DNA from: Rapana venosa
Taxonomy: Eukaryota > Mollusca > Gastropoda > Neogastropoda > Muricidae
DNA: 64,000 nt
Direction: 5' to 3'
Assembly (NCBI GenBank): GCA_028751875.1
Contig: CM054158.1
Coordinates: forward strand, 54,146,888-54,210,887
Below the pieces are notes generated by a model. That model did no database searches. It worked only from the letters and a program-made list of their open reading frames with translations, and was not told where the DNA came from. Made by a program: the position numbers and the translations under genes. Shown piece after piece: positions 27,051 through 37,010 of this stretch; positions within the stretch are counted from its first letter, which is position 1; each line of letters begins with the position of its first letter.

Positions 27051-28077
27051 GAAAACACCCAGTAGCCAATACTTTTAGATAACCGAACATATTATCAAAA
27101 CATACTAATCATTGGAAAACACAACAACCATGTTTTAGACAGCGGACACATATTGACACTGTACCCTGTACATAACCATGGTTTGAAATTTCAGATCACA
27201 GAACAGCTTACTGTGGCACAGCTAAACTATGGCGGAGCAGGAAGTTCATCTACTCACTCAGCACGTGAGGTCATAGTGGATTGGTTCAGGAGAGAGTTTA
27301 GTTTTCACGGGAGGATAACTTCACAGCGTTATTAAATTAAAAATCGATCAGTTAACTCCCATCGATTTTGACTGATCTTTAATATGGTGTGTTAAGGAAT
27401 CTCTCTCTCTTTCCTTCTCTCTCTCTAACTCACTCTCTCTGTCACTCTCTCTAACTCACTCACTCACTATGCTATAGTACGATTATAAAAATTATCATAA
27501 AAATGCCTTAAGCTCATTGCTAATATTAACTGATATGTTTTTATACGCTAATCATAGCAAACTACCATTTTTGATATTGATATGGGGTTATTAATGGTTA
27601 TTTTGCTTATGCTCATTCAAATAAAAACTTTTCCACAAATAAATAAGAAAACTAACTCTCTCTCTCTGTCTGTCTTCTGTCCTGTCTGACAGGTCTCTGT
27701 CTCTCTCTCTGTCTGTCTCTCTCCCATCACTTCTTCTTATCCTCCCCCTCTCACCTCTCACCAGAAACTGACGTCCTCAGTTCTCTTGTGTTTTGATAAG
27801 ACGTAGTGTGTGCTGTTTTGTGCTTCAAACATGTACATGTGTCTAATATTTTTTCTCCCGTCTTCATGTGCTTCTGATTAAATCTCAGTTATTGATATTT
27901 CCAATCCACACATCTCCGTTTAATATCAACAGTTAATGACTGAAGCTGGTTGAAATCAGTTGTGTCCCTTTCCATTGACACAAGTGACAGAGCTTTAAGA
28001 GACCCATTGCACTAGGACAGGGCACAGGGAGAGGAAGACAGACAGAGATGCACACACACACACATCACACGACACAC

Positions 28078-28134
<57 letters not shown>

Positions 28135-28144
28135 CACAACATTC

Positions 28145-28185
<41 letters not shown>

Positions 28186-28416
28186 ACACACAACACACAC
28201 ACACACACAACAACACCACACACACACACACACACACAACAATCACACAAACACACACAACACACACACACACACACAAACACTTGCACACACACTTGCA
28301 CACACACACACACACGACACACACACTCAAGCACCTCACACACGCACGCACCAATACATTCATTCATACATGCATGCATATATATATATATATGTATACG
28401 TGCGTACGAACGTACG

Positions 28417-28447
<31 letters not shown>

Positions 28448-28848
28448 GCAGAGAGACAGACAGACAGGAAGACAAAGAAAGAGGGAGACAAAGACAGACA
28501 GAAGCTCAGAGATAGAGACACAGACAGATTGAGAGATGGAAAGAGACAGAGAAAGAAGAAACGTTAAAACATTCTGGAGACACAGGACAGAGAAAGACAG
28601 AGACCACAGACAAGACAGACAGACATGGAGGAATCATATCCTGTCCTACATTTTTGTGAAGCAGCAGGACATATAACCACAGAGACATCCCAAACAGCAC
28701 GAACATTTTTAGAAGGGCGTAAAAACATTAAAAAACACAGCGAATATTTTTTAAAACAGGGACATGTAAAAAAATATGAAAACAGCTGCGACACTTTTTT
28801 TAGACAGGAGTGAAAAAACATTGAAAACAGCGCGACCATTTTTAGACG

Positions 28849-29125
28849 GGACGGGATGTCAGTGGGGACACTTGCTTTCCCCCAAGTTAGCAGAGTGAGG
28901 TGGTTACCAGGGGATGGGTGACGTTTGGAGTTGGTTCAGTAAGTTCCCCCGTTCCCCAGTGTCCATGGGTCCTGCCTTCTTTTGGGTCGGGGAAAGGTAA
29001 AGCGAAGGGAAGGGGGGATGGGCGTGCCCCATATGTGGCCCCAGAGAAGTGAGGGGTTTGACGCCCGCTCCCCCAGGGTTATAGGTTATGGGGCCCTTTA
29101 CCCCCTTTACCTTTTTTTTTTTTTT
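28849..29125 (+). mobile_element. tRNA/5S-chimeric SINE, copy 1 (degraded)
   Basis: This copy starts with GACGGGATGTCAGTGG, an eroded A-box. It continues with CAAGTTAGCAGAGTGAGGTG and GGGGATGGGTGACG, which match the 5S rRNA-like part seen better at 31,341-31,642. The body has GGTAAAGCGAAGGG, GAGAAGTGAGGGGTTTGACG and TATAGGTTATGGGGCCC. It ends in CCTTTACC plus a run of 14 T (29,112-29,125). It occupies the same place inside the 49-bp array as the other two copies. Confidence 0.7.
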
Positions 29126-29629
29126 CACATTAAACACATTATAAAACAGCAGGATACATATTGCAGCAAATACTTTTAGACAGCAGACATATTATCAAAA
29201 ACATATCTATCATTGTGAAAACAACAACAACATGTTTAGACAGCGGACACATTTTGACACTGTACCCTGTACATAACCAGTGGTTTGATTTCAGATCATA
29301 GAACAGCTTACCTGTGGCACCAGCTAAACTATGGGGGAGCAGCAAGTTCATCTAGTCAGCACTTGAGGTCATAGTGAGGTGGTTCTAAGTTTAGTTCTCA
29401 CGGGAGATAACTTCACAGTGCATTCACTTAAAAATCAATCAGTTAACTCCCATCCATTTTGACCTCGATCTCTATGTGGTGTGTTAAAGAATCTCTCTCT
29501 TCTCTCTCTCTCTCTCTCTCTCTTCTCTTCTCCTCTCTCTCTCACTCTCTCTCTCTCTCACTCTTTCACTCTTTCTCTCTCTTTATCGCTCTCCTTCTCT
29601 CTCCCTTTCTCTCTCCTTCTTTCTCTGTT

Positions 29630-29745
29630 AAAGTGTTTGGTTATTATTAAGATGTATCCCTACGGGCAGAGACTGGATGTAAAAAAGCACATGAGTGCTT
29701 ATTCATTACCCTCAAAATAAAAGAATTTGTCATTGTCAATGTCAT
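29630..29745 (+). mobile_element. LINE-type 3' tail inside unit 3
   Basis: The segment contains GTTTGGTTATTATTAAGATG, CCCTACGGGCAGAGACTGG, the hairpin AAGCACATGAGTGCTT, TTCATTACCCTC, AATAAAAGAATTTGTC and (ATTGTC/AATGTC)n. This is the same tail, with the same hexamer repeat, that ends the long LINE at 48,582. It lies inside the CT tract, at the same place as in the following units. Confidence 0.7.
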
Positions 29746-29972
29746 TGTCTCTAACTCACTCACTCACTCACTCACTCATTCACTCTGGTATAGTACGATT
29801 ATGAAAATTGGTATTAAAATGACTTAAGCTCATTGCTAATATTTAGTATCATGATTTTTATACGCTAATCTTAGCCAACTACCATTTTTGGAATTGATAT
29901 GGGGTTTTTAATGGTTTTTTTGCTTATGCCACATTTAAATTAAAAATGTTTCACAAATGATATAACAACTAA

Positions 29973-30005
<33 letters not shown>

Positions 30006-30014
30006 TCCTCATCT

Positions 30015-30057
<43 letters not shown>

Positions 30058-30073
30058 TCTCTCTCACCAGGAA

Positions 30074-30090
30074 AACTGATGTCATCAGTT
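30074..30090. other. Conserved perfect 17-bp palindrome
   Basis: AACTGATGTCATCAGTT is a perfect inverted repeat around a central T, located right after the second CT tract. It is identical at 49,096-49,112 and slightly altered in units 1, 2 and 5. A role as a protein-binding or structural site is possible but unproven. Confidence 0.6.
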
Positions 30091-30354
30091 CTCTTGTTTT
30101 TGATATATAGACGTAGTGTGTGCTGTTTTGTGTTTAACATGTACATGTGTATAATATTTTTTCTTCCGCCTTTATGTGCTTCTGGTTTAAATCTCAGTTA
30201 TTGTATTTCCAATCCACACATCTCCGTTTAATCAACAGTTAATGGCTGAAGCTGGTGAAAGCCAGTTGTATCTTTCCATTGGACAGGAGTGACAGAGCTT
30301 TAGAGAGACCCATTGCACTAGGACATGGTCACAGGGAGAGGGAGACAGACAGAC

Positions 30355-30357
30355 TAG

Positions 30358-30436
<79 letters not shown>

Positions 30437-30655
30437 CTCACACACACACGTGCACTTGCACACGCACACTCATGCACGCACCACATACATACATACATAC
30501 ATACTACATGCATTCATGCATGCATGTATGCGTGCATGCATGCATGTCATGCATGCAATGCATCATCCACACATCACACACATACAACATACATACAACA
30601 TACATACTTACATACATACATACATACATCATACATACAACATAATATAACATAA
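30355..30655. repeat. GA microsatellite followed by CATG/ACAT steps (unit 4)
   Basis: An uninterrupted GA tract of about 65 bases is followed by a short CACA segment, then ACATACAT, repeated GCATGCATG steps and ACATACATAC. The CATG-type interruptions are shared with unit 6 (37,865-37,920) but not units 2 and 3, which have TATA/ACGT steps. Confidence 0.9.
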
Positions 30656-30819
30656 ATATGCAGACAGAAAGACAGACAGGGAGGCACAGACAGACAGGAA
30701 GGAAAGACAGAAAGAAGCTCAGAGACAGAGAAACAGACAGATTGAGAGATGGAAAGAGACAGAGAAAGAACAAACATTAAAACAGTTCTGGAGACACAGG
30801 GACAGAGAGAGACACAGAC

Positions 30820-30850
<31 letters not shown>

Positions 30851-30914
30851 TGGAGGAACATATGCCTGTCCTACATTTTGTGAAGCAGCAGACATATAAC
30901 CACAGAGACATACC

Positions 30915-31340
30915 AAACAGCAGCGACACATTATTTAGGACAGTTTTAAGCAGGCAATAAACACACATGATAAAACACAGTGACACATTATTTAGACAGT
31001 GGACATGTAAACACATATGAAAACAGCAGCGACACATTATTTAATCAGTGGACATGTAAACACATATGAAAACAGCAGCGCACATTATTTAGACAGCGAC
31101 ATGTAAACACATATAAAACAGCAGCGACACATTATTTAGACAGCGGACATGTAAACACATATGAAAACAGCAGCGACACATTATTTAACAGCGGATGTAA
31201 ACACATATGAAAACAGAGCCAACACATTTTTTTAGACAGCCGACATGTAAACACATATGAAAACAGCTGCGACACATTATTTAGACAGCCGAGATGTAAA
31301 CACATATGAAAACAGCTGCGACACATTATTTAGACAGCGG
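30915..31340 (+). repeat. 49-bp minisatellite array (unit 4)
   Basis: About eight copies of the 49-bp unit (CAGCAGCGACACATTATTT, AGACAGCGGACATG, TAAACACATATGAAAA). The last copy is cut by the chimeric SINE after AGACAGCGGA; a further partial copy resumes right of the SINE poly-T (ACACATAAACACATAT). Confidence 0.9.
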
Positions 31341-31346
31341 ACGGGA

Positions 31347-31426
31347 TAGCTCAGTGGTCGGAGCACTTGCTTTCCCCCAGCCAAGTTAAGCAGCGTCGAG
31401 CGTGGTTACCAGGTGGATGGGTGACC
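31347..31426 (+). promoter_or_regulatory. Composite pol III promoter (tRNA box A plus 5S-like control region)
   Basis: A type-2-like box A (TAGCTCAGTGG, 31,347-31,357) is followed by a type-1-like internal control region. The latter comprises a 5S box-A-like stretch at 31,383-31,400, an intermediate-element-like GTGGTTACC near 31,402-31,410, and box-C-like TGGATGGGTGACC at 31,414-31,426. No separate tRNA B-box is visible. Promoter function is inferred from known tRNA and 5S gene anatomy. Confidence 0.6.
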
Positions 31427-31629
31427 GTTTGCGAGCCTTGGCTTCAGTACAGTTCCCCCAGTTCACCCAGCTGTAAATGGGTACCTGCCCTCTTTAGGGT
31501 CAGGGAAGGTAAAGCAGTGAGGGAGAGGAGATGGGCGCTGCCCTCAATATGCTGGCCCTAGAGAAGTGAGGTCTCTGACGCCTCGCTCCCCTATGACTTA
31601 TAGGTTATGGGACTCCTTTACCTTTTACC

Positions 31630-31642
31630 TTTTTTTTTTTTT
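31630..31642 (+). terminator. Pol III-type T-run at the SINE end
   Basis: A run of 13 T follows CCTTTTACC at the SINE 3' end. T-runs terminate RNA polymerase III. Copies 1 and 3 end the same way (14 and 17 T), so transcripts would end within the element. Confidence 0.5.
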
Positions 31643-32013
31643 ACACATAAACACATATAAAAACAGCAGTATCACATTATTAGACAGCAAATACTTTTAG
31701 ACAGCAGACATATTATCAAAACATACTAATCATTGTGAAAACAACAACAACATGTTTAGACAGCGGACACATTTTGACACTGTACCCTGTACATAACCAG
31801 TGGTTTGATTTCAGATCACAGAACAGCTTACCTGTGGCACCAGCTAAACTATGGCGGAGCAGGAAGTTCATCGTCCAGCACTTGAGGTCATAGTGAGGTG
31901 GTTCTAAGTTTAGTTCTCACGTGAGATAACTTCACAGCGCGTTCACTTAAAAATCGATCAGTTAACTCCCATCCATTTTGACCTCGATCTCTATGTGGTG
32001 TGTTAAAGAAGCT

Positions 32014-32063
<50 letters not shown>

Positions 32064-32149
32064 TCTCTCTCTCTCTACTCTCTCTCTCTCCTCTTTCTCT
32101 CTCTCTATCGCTCTCCCCTCTCTCTCTTTCTCTCTCCTTCTCTCTCTGT

Positions 32150-32270
32150 TTAAGTGTTTGGTTATTATTAAGATGTATCCCTACGGGCAGGAACTGAATG
32201 TAAAAAAGCACATGAGTGCTTATTCATTATCCTCGAAATAAAAGAATTTGTCATTGTCATTGTCATTGTC
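32150..32270 (+). mobile_element. LINE-type 3' tail inside unit 4
   Basis: Same arrangement as in unit 3: GTTTGGTTATTATTAAGATG, CCCTACGGGCAGGAACTG, hairpin AAGCACATGAGTGCTT, TTATCCTCGAAATAAAAG, then (TTGTCA)n, directly followed by the ACTC repeat of the satellite. Confidence 0.7.
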
Positions 32271-32411
32271 TCTAACTCACTCACTCACTCACTCATTCAC
32301 TCTGGTATAGTACGATTATGAAAATTGGTATTAAAATGACTTAAGCTCATTGCTAATATTTAGTATCATCATTTTTATACGCTAATCTTATCCAACTACC
32401 ATTTTTGGAAT

Positions 32412-35080
32412 CGATCTTTCTTTCATCTGCCGCTGGTGCCCTTCGGCGTCTCGGGGAGACACAGACGTCTGTCTGCAGCAAGGCGGGAGGCTTGATGTAG
32501 TGACAGGTCATGGGCTCGCAGGGTGTCAGCCACGGAGTCGCTCCATCGTCTCCTTGGTCTACCTCTGGCTTTCCAGCCATTGTATTTGGTGGTGTATGAC
32601 CGTAGGGCTGGTTGGTTGGGCGGCATTTCTAGTGAGGTGACCAAACCACCTGATCCTTTGTTGTTCGATATAGTGGAGAATTGGTGTTAGTCCGACCAGT
32701 CTCTGATCACCTCATTCTTGATCTTGTCGCGTCTGGTCTTGTTGACAGCTTTTCTCAGGCAGCGCATTTCGCATGTGACCAATTTTCTCTCTAAGGCTTT
32801 TGTTAGGGCCCATGTCTGACACTGGTATGTGAGTGTTGGAACGAAGATGGCGTTGATGAGTTTTGCCTTGGTGCTCATTGGGATGCTGGAATGTTTTAGA
32901 AGGGGCGAGTTGGTAACTGACTGCGTTCGCTTTCTGGCATCTTGTTTCTATCTCTCTGTCCAATTTTCCATCTTCAGTGAAGAGGCTGCCAAGTGTATTT
33001 AAATTCTTTGGTCTGTTTTCAGCTGGGTGCCGTTGATGTTGATGTCCAGCTTTCTTGGATTTCTGCTGACAGACATAACTTCTGTTTTGGTGATACTGAT
33101 CTTCATGTCATACCTCTCGCAGCTTGTGTTGAGTTGGTCTGTGTGATCTTGAAGAGCTGCTTTGTTCTGATTCACCAGGGACTGGTCGTCAGCAAATAAT
33201 AGTTCGTTCAGGCCTCAAGATCTGGGTTGGCTTCCTTTGTAATCTGGTCCATGTAGATCACGAAGAGAAGGGAGAGAGTACGCAGCCTTGCCTGACCCCT
33301 GATGTAACCGGGAACCAGTCGGATGTTCCACTGGCTGTTCGACTGCGCTCATACTGTTGGCAAAGATTGCTCGATGTTATCAAGCAACTGCCCCTTCACG
33401 TCTTACTGCTCCAGGATCTTCCAGAGCTTGTCTCTGTTGACTCGGTCGAAAGCTTTTTCTTGATCAACGAATACTGTATGCAGGTCTTGGCTGTATTCGA
33501 TGGCTCTTTCACACAGCTGTCGGAGTGCGAAAAATGGCATCTGTGCACCCTCTTCCTTTCCGAAAGCCAAACTGGGCATTGCTCAGTAGGTGTTCTGCTT
33601 TGGCTCTTGTGCGCTGTTCCAGAATCTTTGCATACATTTTCCCTACATGGCTGAGAAGTGAAATGCCTCTGTAGGTGCTGCAGTCTCTCTTGCTGCCCTT
33701 CTTCTTCCAATTGGCACCCACTATCGCATTTTTGCCAGTCCATTGGTACTTTCCTCTCTTCCCATGCTTTCTGGAAGATGATGGTGAGCCACTTAACTCC
33801 CGTTTCTCCGCATGCAAGGATGGCTTCAGTTGTTATATGCCATCATCGCCTGCCGCTTTGCCTTTGGGCTGGTCTTAATTGCTTTTCTTGTTTCAGCTTC
33901 AATGGATTTGGGGCATCTAACTGGTCTTTATAGCGTGGTGAGAACTGAGAGCTGGAAGCTTGTACTCCAGATGGGTTTAAAAGATCTTTAAAATAGTCTT
34001 CCCATCGTTTCAGAATTTTCTCTTCATTGTGCAGTGCCTCTCCATTTGCATCATTCACTACTGTTGTTGGATTGAATGGCTCATCTCTTACTCTCATGGT
34101 CTTCACACTTTTGAAAAATTCTCTTGGGGGTTCTTGCAAATTTCACTTAACTTCTCTCCATAAGTCGCCCAAGATTTTTCTTTGGAGGGTTTCACAACAC
34201 TGATTACTATGTTTCTTGCGATTCTGTACATGGGCGTGTCCTCTTCTGTCTTGTCCTGGCCAAGCTTTATATAGCTGCTTTTTTATCTTGATGGCTTCCT
34301 TCCCTCATTGGTCTCACCAAGCTGTAGCTTTGCCTGTTTTTACTCCACATTTCTTTGTCCCGCAGGACTTCCTTAAGGTGTTCAGAGAGCTGGCTTGAAG
34401 GTTCCCAGACTTGCTTCCATGTTGAGAGGTGTTGGATCAATGGACGTCAAGTTTCACCTTGGATAGCACTGTGGATCTGTTCTTGCATTCTTTCTCTTCC
34501 ATTTGGAGGAGGTTGATCTTTTCAGGCTGGTTACTTCCTAGCAGTGTTTTTTTTCTTCTTTCTGAGTATGGGAGGCTAGGAATGACTGGCCTGTGGTCAG
34601 TGTCAAGGTTGGCATTGGGGATGGCTTTTGAGATCTTTGATGGCGTAACGTTGTTCTGGATCTTGCAAGCATAAAGTCCGATTTGAGACGGATGTTGAGA
34701 TCGTCCAATTTGTACCAGTTGTAAATGTTGGGAGGCTCGGGTGTTTGGAAAAAAAGGTTTTGTTGGTGATGATAGATCCATGCTCTGCACATAGTTCCAG
34801 CACGTGTGGTTCCCGTTGTAATTGCAAGGTGTTTCTGTGTGTTCACTGTGGGGTCCAAGATGTTTGTCCACGGGTTTTCTTCTCCTCACCAAGCTTGCCG
34901 TTGAATTCACACCATGACATAACAGGTTCTCTTTGTAGGGTGTTGTGGTTGATGAGGTCGGAGAGCTCTTGATAGAATGAGTCTTTCTCCCCTTCTGAGT
35001 ACGAATCGTTACACGGTGCATATGCTTGGATATAATAGACGATTTTGTTGGACTTTCTTACACCGATTTTAATAATGATT
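32412..35080 (-). mobile_element. 5'-truncated APE-type LINE inserted in unit 4
   Basis: The satellite sequence CCATTTTTGGAAT stops at 32,411 and resumes as GAATTGATATGGGG at 35,081, so the borders are defined by comparison with other units. A 4-bp GAAT at both edges may be the target-site duplication. On the minus strand the element runs from inside the endonuclease (35,078) through the RT to a Cys/Arg-rich C-terminus. It ends in a GAAAGAAAGATC-like 3' end at 32,412. The missing N-terminus marks 5' truncation, usual for LINEs. RT motif style (YRGISLLS, VFVDQEKAFDR, GVRQGCVLSP) fits the RTE/I-like APE elements; the exact clade is uncertain. Confidence 0.85.
32430..35078 (-). pseudogene. LINE endonuclease/reverse transcriptase, frameshifted
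   Basis: In minus-strand order: an endonuclease part with FNGKLG (34,888-34,912) and TDHRPVI (34,581-34,604), the latter matching the conserved D-H of APE-type nucleases. RT follows with YRGISLLS (33,645-33,682), GFRKGRGCTDAIF (33,533-33,570), motif A VFVDQEKAFDR (33,411-33,473), motif B GVRQGCVLSP with an indel before LLFVIYMDQ (33,237-33,300), and motif C FADD (33,186-33,197). The C-terminal region (32,430-32,900) has QTWALTK, CEMRCLRK and RGRPRRRW. Catalytic aspartates are intact, but several frameshifts and the missing N-terminus prevent a product. The protein would nick target DNA and reverse-transcribe the LINE RNA. Confidence 0.85.
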
Positions 35081-35215
35081 GAATTGATATGGGGTTTTTA
35101 ATGGTTATTTTGCTTATGCCACATATTTCAAATAAAAATGTTTCACAAATGATATGAAAACTAACTCTATCTCTCTCCCTCTCTCTCTCCCTCCCTCTCT
35201 CGCTCTCTCTCCTCT

Positions 35216-35261
<46 letters not shown>

Positions 35262-36224
35262 CCACCCCACCCCCACCTCTTTCTCTCTCTTTCACCTGGG
35301 AAATACTGATTTTTGTCATCAGTTATCTCTTGTTTTTGTTTTATAGACGTAGTGTGTGTGTTTTTGTGTTTAACATGTATGTGTATTAATATTTTTCTTC
35401 CCGCCTTCATGTGCTTCTGATTAAATCTCTGTTATTGTATTTCCAAATCCAAACATCTCCGTTTAATCAACAGTTAATGACTGAAGTGGTTGAAAGCCAG
35501 TGTATCTTTCCATAGGACACAGGAGTGACAGAGCTTTAGGAGAGACCCATTGCCACACTAGGACATTGGTTCACAGGGAGAGGGAGGACAGGACAGACAG
35601 ACAGACACATGAGAGGAGAGAGAAAGAGAGAGAGAGAGAGAGATGAAGAGAAGGATGAGATGAATTGATGAGAGCGAGAAGAGAGAGAGTGAGAGATGAG
35701 AGAGATAGATTGGACACACACCACACACTCGTATACACTTGCACACGCACATCTCGCACGCACAATACATCATACATACATACATGCATTCATGCATGCA
35801 TGCGTGCATCCATCCATCATCCATCATACACTACATACATACATACATAATTACATACATACATACATACATACATTCATACATAACATACATACATACA
35901 CCACACACTACATACTATACATATATACATAAATATGCAGGACAGAAAGACAGACAGGGGAGGCACAGGACAGACAGGAAGGTAAAGACAGGACAGAAGA
36001 TCAGAGACAGAGAAAAAGAAACAGACAGATAACTATTGAGGATGGAAGAGACAGAGAAAAAAGAAACGTTTTAAACAGTTCTCGGGGGGACACCGGGACA
36101 GAAGAGAGGACACAGTACACAGACAGACAGAAAGGAAGTCAGGCAGACAGAACATGGAGGAAAATATTGCCTCTCTCCTATATTTTGTGAAGCTGCAGAC
36201 ATATAACCACAGAGAATACCAAAC

Positions 36225-36425
36225 AGCAGTGAACACATTATTTAGACAGTGGACATGTAAACACATATGAAAACAGCAGTGACACATTATTTAGACAGTG
36301 GACATGTAAACACATATGAAAACAGCAGCGACACATTTAGACAGTGGACATGTAAACACATATGAAAACAGCAGCGACACATTTATTTAGACAGGGGACT
36401 GTAAAACACATATATGAAAAACAAA
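36225..36425 (+). repeat. 49-bp minisatellite array (unit 5)
   Basis: Four copies of the 49-bp unit with GACAGTGGACATG in the first three. It is the shortest clean array in the window and passes straight into the CAAATACTTTAGATATCAGAC boundary without a SINE. Confidence 0.85.
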
Positions 36426-36887
36426 AAACCTAGCAAATACTTTAGATATCAGACATTATTATCAAAAAACATACTAATCATTTGTGAAAACAACAACATG
36501 GTTTAGCAGGCGGACACATTTAGACACTGTACCCTGTACATAACCTGTGGTTTGATTCAGATCACAGAACTGCTTACCGTAGGCACCAGCTAATCTATGG
36601 CGGAGAGCTAAGTTATTACTCAGCACTTGAGGTTCCATAGTGAGGTGGTTCTAAGTTTAGGTTCTCAAGGAGATAACTTCACAGCGCATTCACTTCAAAA
36701 TCGATTAGTTAACTCCCATCCATTTTGACTCGATCTCTATGTGGTGTGTTAAAGAATCTTCTCTCTCTCTACTCTCTCTCTCTCTCCTCTTCTCTCTCTC
36801 TCTCTCTCTCCTCTCTCACTCTTTCTCTCTCTCTCTCTATCGCTCTCCCTCTCTCTCTCTTCTTTCTCTCTCCTTTCTCTTGTTAAA

Positions 36888-37010
36888 GTGTTTGGTTATT
36901 ATTAAGATGTATCCCTACAGGCAGGGACTGGATGTAAAAAAAGCACATGAGTGGCTTATTCATTACCCTCAAAAATAAAAGAATTTGTCAATGTCAATGT
37001 TCCATTGTCT
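36888..37010 (+). mobile_element. LINE-type 3' tail inside unit 5
   Basis: The segment reads GTTTGGTTATTATTAAGATG, CCCTACAGGCAGGGACTGG, AAGCACATGAGTGGCTT (hairpin with one insertion), TTCATTACCCTC, AATAAAAGAATTTGTC and (AATGTC)n. It stands at the same site as in units 3, 4 and 6. Confidence 0.7.

Larger units (their letters stand above)
25706..27902 (+). repeat. Macrosatellite unit 2 (CA/ACGT subtype)
   Basis: This is a well-preserved unit of 2,197 bases. After the anchor come a CA core (25,858-26,062), ATGC/ATAT/ACGT/ACAT steps (26,095-26,175), the GACA part (26,176-26,350), a 49-bp minisatellite (26,425-27,050), the conserved block (27,115-27,330) and an inverted repeat (27,346-27,377). 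Two CT tracts flank a block with GGGGTTATTAATGGTTA. Its microsatellite interruptions are nearly identical to those of unit 3, indicating recent duplication or homogenisation. It has no SINE and no LINE tail. Confidence 0.9.
27903..30210 (+). repeat. Macrosatellite unit 3 (first with SINE and LINE tail)
   Basis: The unit is 2,308 bases long with a CA core (28,050-28,345), ATAT/ACGT/ACAT steps (28,360-28,447), the GACA part (28,450-28,625) and a shortened 49-bp array (28,690-28,845). The chimeric SINE (28,849-29,125) comes next, then the conserved block (29,217-29,430), a CT tract, the LINE-type tail (29,630-29,745), ACTC repeats and a second CT tract. The stretch 28,690-29,120 has many positions where TATT or ACAC became runs of T or A. 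Confidence 0.85.
31341..31642 (+). mobile_element. tRNA/5S-chimeric SINE, copy 2 (best preserved)
   Basis: The 5' end GACGGGATAGCTCAGTGG is a tRNA-like head with a canonical A-box (31,347-31,357). About 25 bases later the sequence becomes 5S rRNA-like: AAGTTAAGCAGCGTCGAG, then GTGGTTACCAGG, then TGGATGGGTGACC. These correspond in order to 5S box A, intermediate element and box C (known 5S: AAGCTAAGCAGGGTCGGG, TGGTTAGTACT, TGGATGGGAGACC). The body includes CACCCAGCTGTAAATGGGTA and GAGAAGTGAGGTCTCTGACG. The 3' end is CCTTTTACC plus 13 T. It is non-coding, presumably copied by a LINE. Confidence 0.8.
30211..35445 (+). repeat. Macrosatellite unit 4 (GA/ATGC subtype, split by a LINE)
   Basis: This unit has a pure GA core (30,360-30,427) instead of CA, then CATGCATG/ACAT steps (30,480-30,655) and the GACA part (30,660-30,850). 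The 49-bp array (30,915-31,340), chimeric SINE (31,341-31,642), conserved block (31,735-31,945), CT and LINE tail (32,150-32,270) follow. The block with CTACCATTTTTGGAAT is interrupted at 32,411 by a 2.67-kb LINE and resumes at 35,081. Without the insertion it is about 2,565 bases. Confidence 0.85.

Noticed and set aside
25751..28532. Long His/Thr-rich plus-strand and Cys/Val-rich minus-strand frames over the CA arrays
   Set aside because: They are dinucleotide-repeat translations, open in several frames at once, with no domain or codon bias.
30574..31326. Minus-strand frames repeating CFHMCLHV-like peptides
   Set aside because: They follow the 49-bp minisatellite, whose length is not a multiple of three, and the GACA repeats; conservation is at DNA level and frames differ between units.
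31383..31430. A 5S rRNA gene or pseudogene
   Set aside because: Only the internal-promoter half is present, preceded by a tRNA-like head and followed by a SINE body and T-run, in three equal copies.
33367..33933. Plus-strand Cys/Leu-rich frames opposite the RT domain
   Set aside because: They are antisense shadows; the minus-strand translation carries the RT motifs.
34437..35021. 194-codon minus-strand frame as a host protein
   Set aside because: The recognisable endonuclease residues (FNGKLG, TDHRPVI) lie in other frames of the same strand; this frame is a shadow of the LINE.
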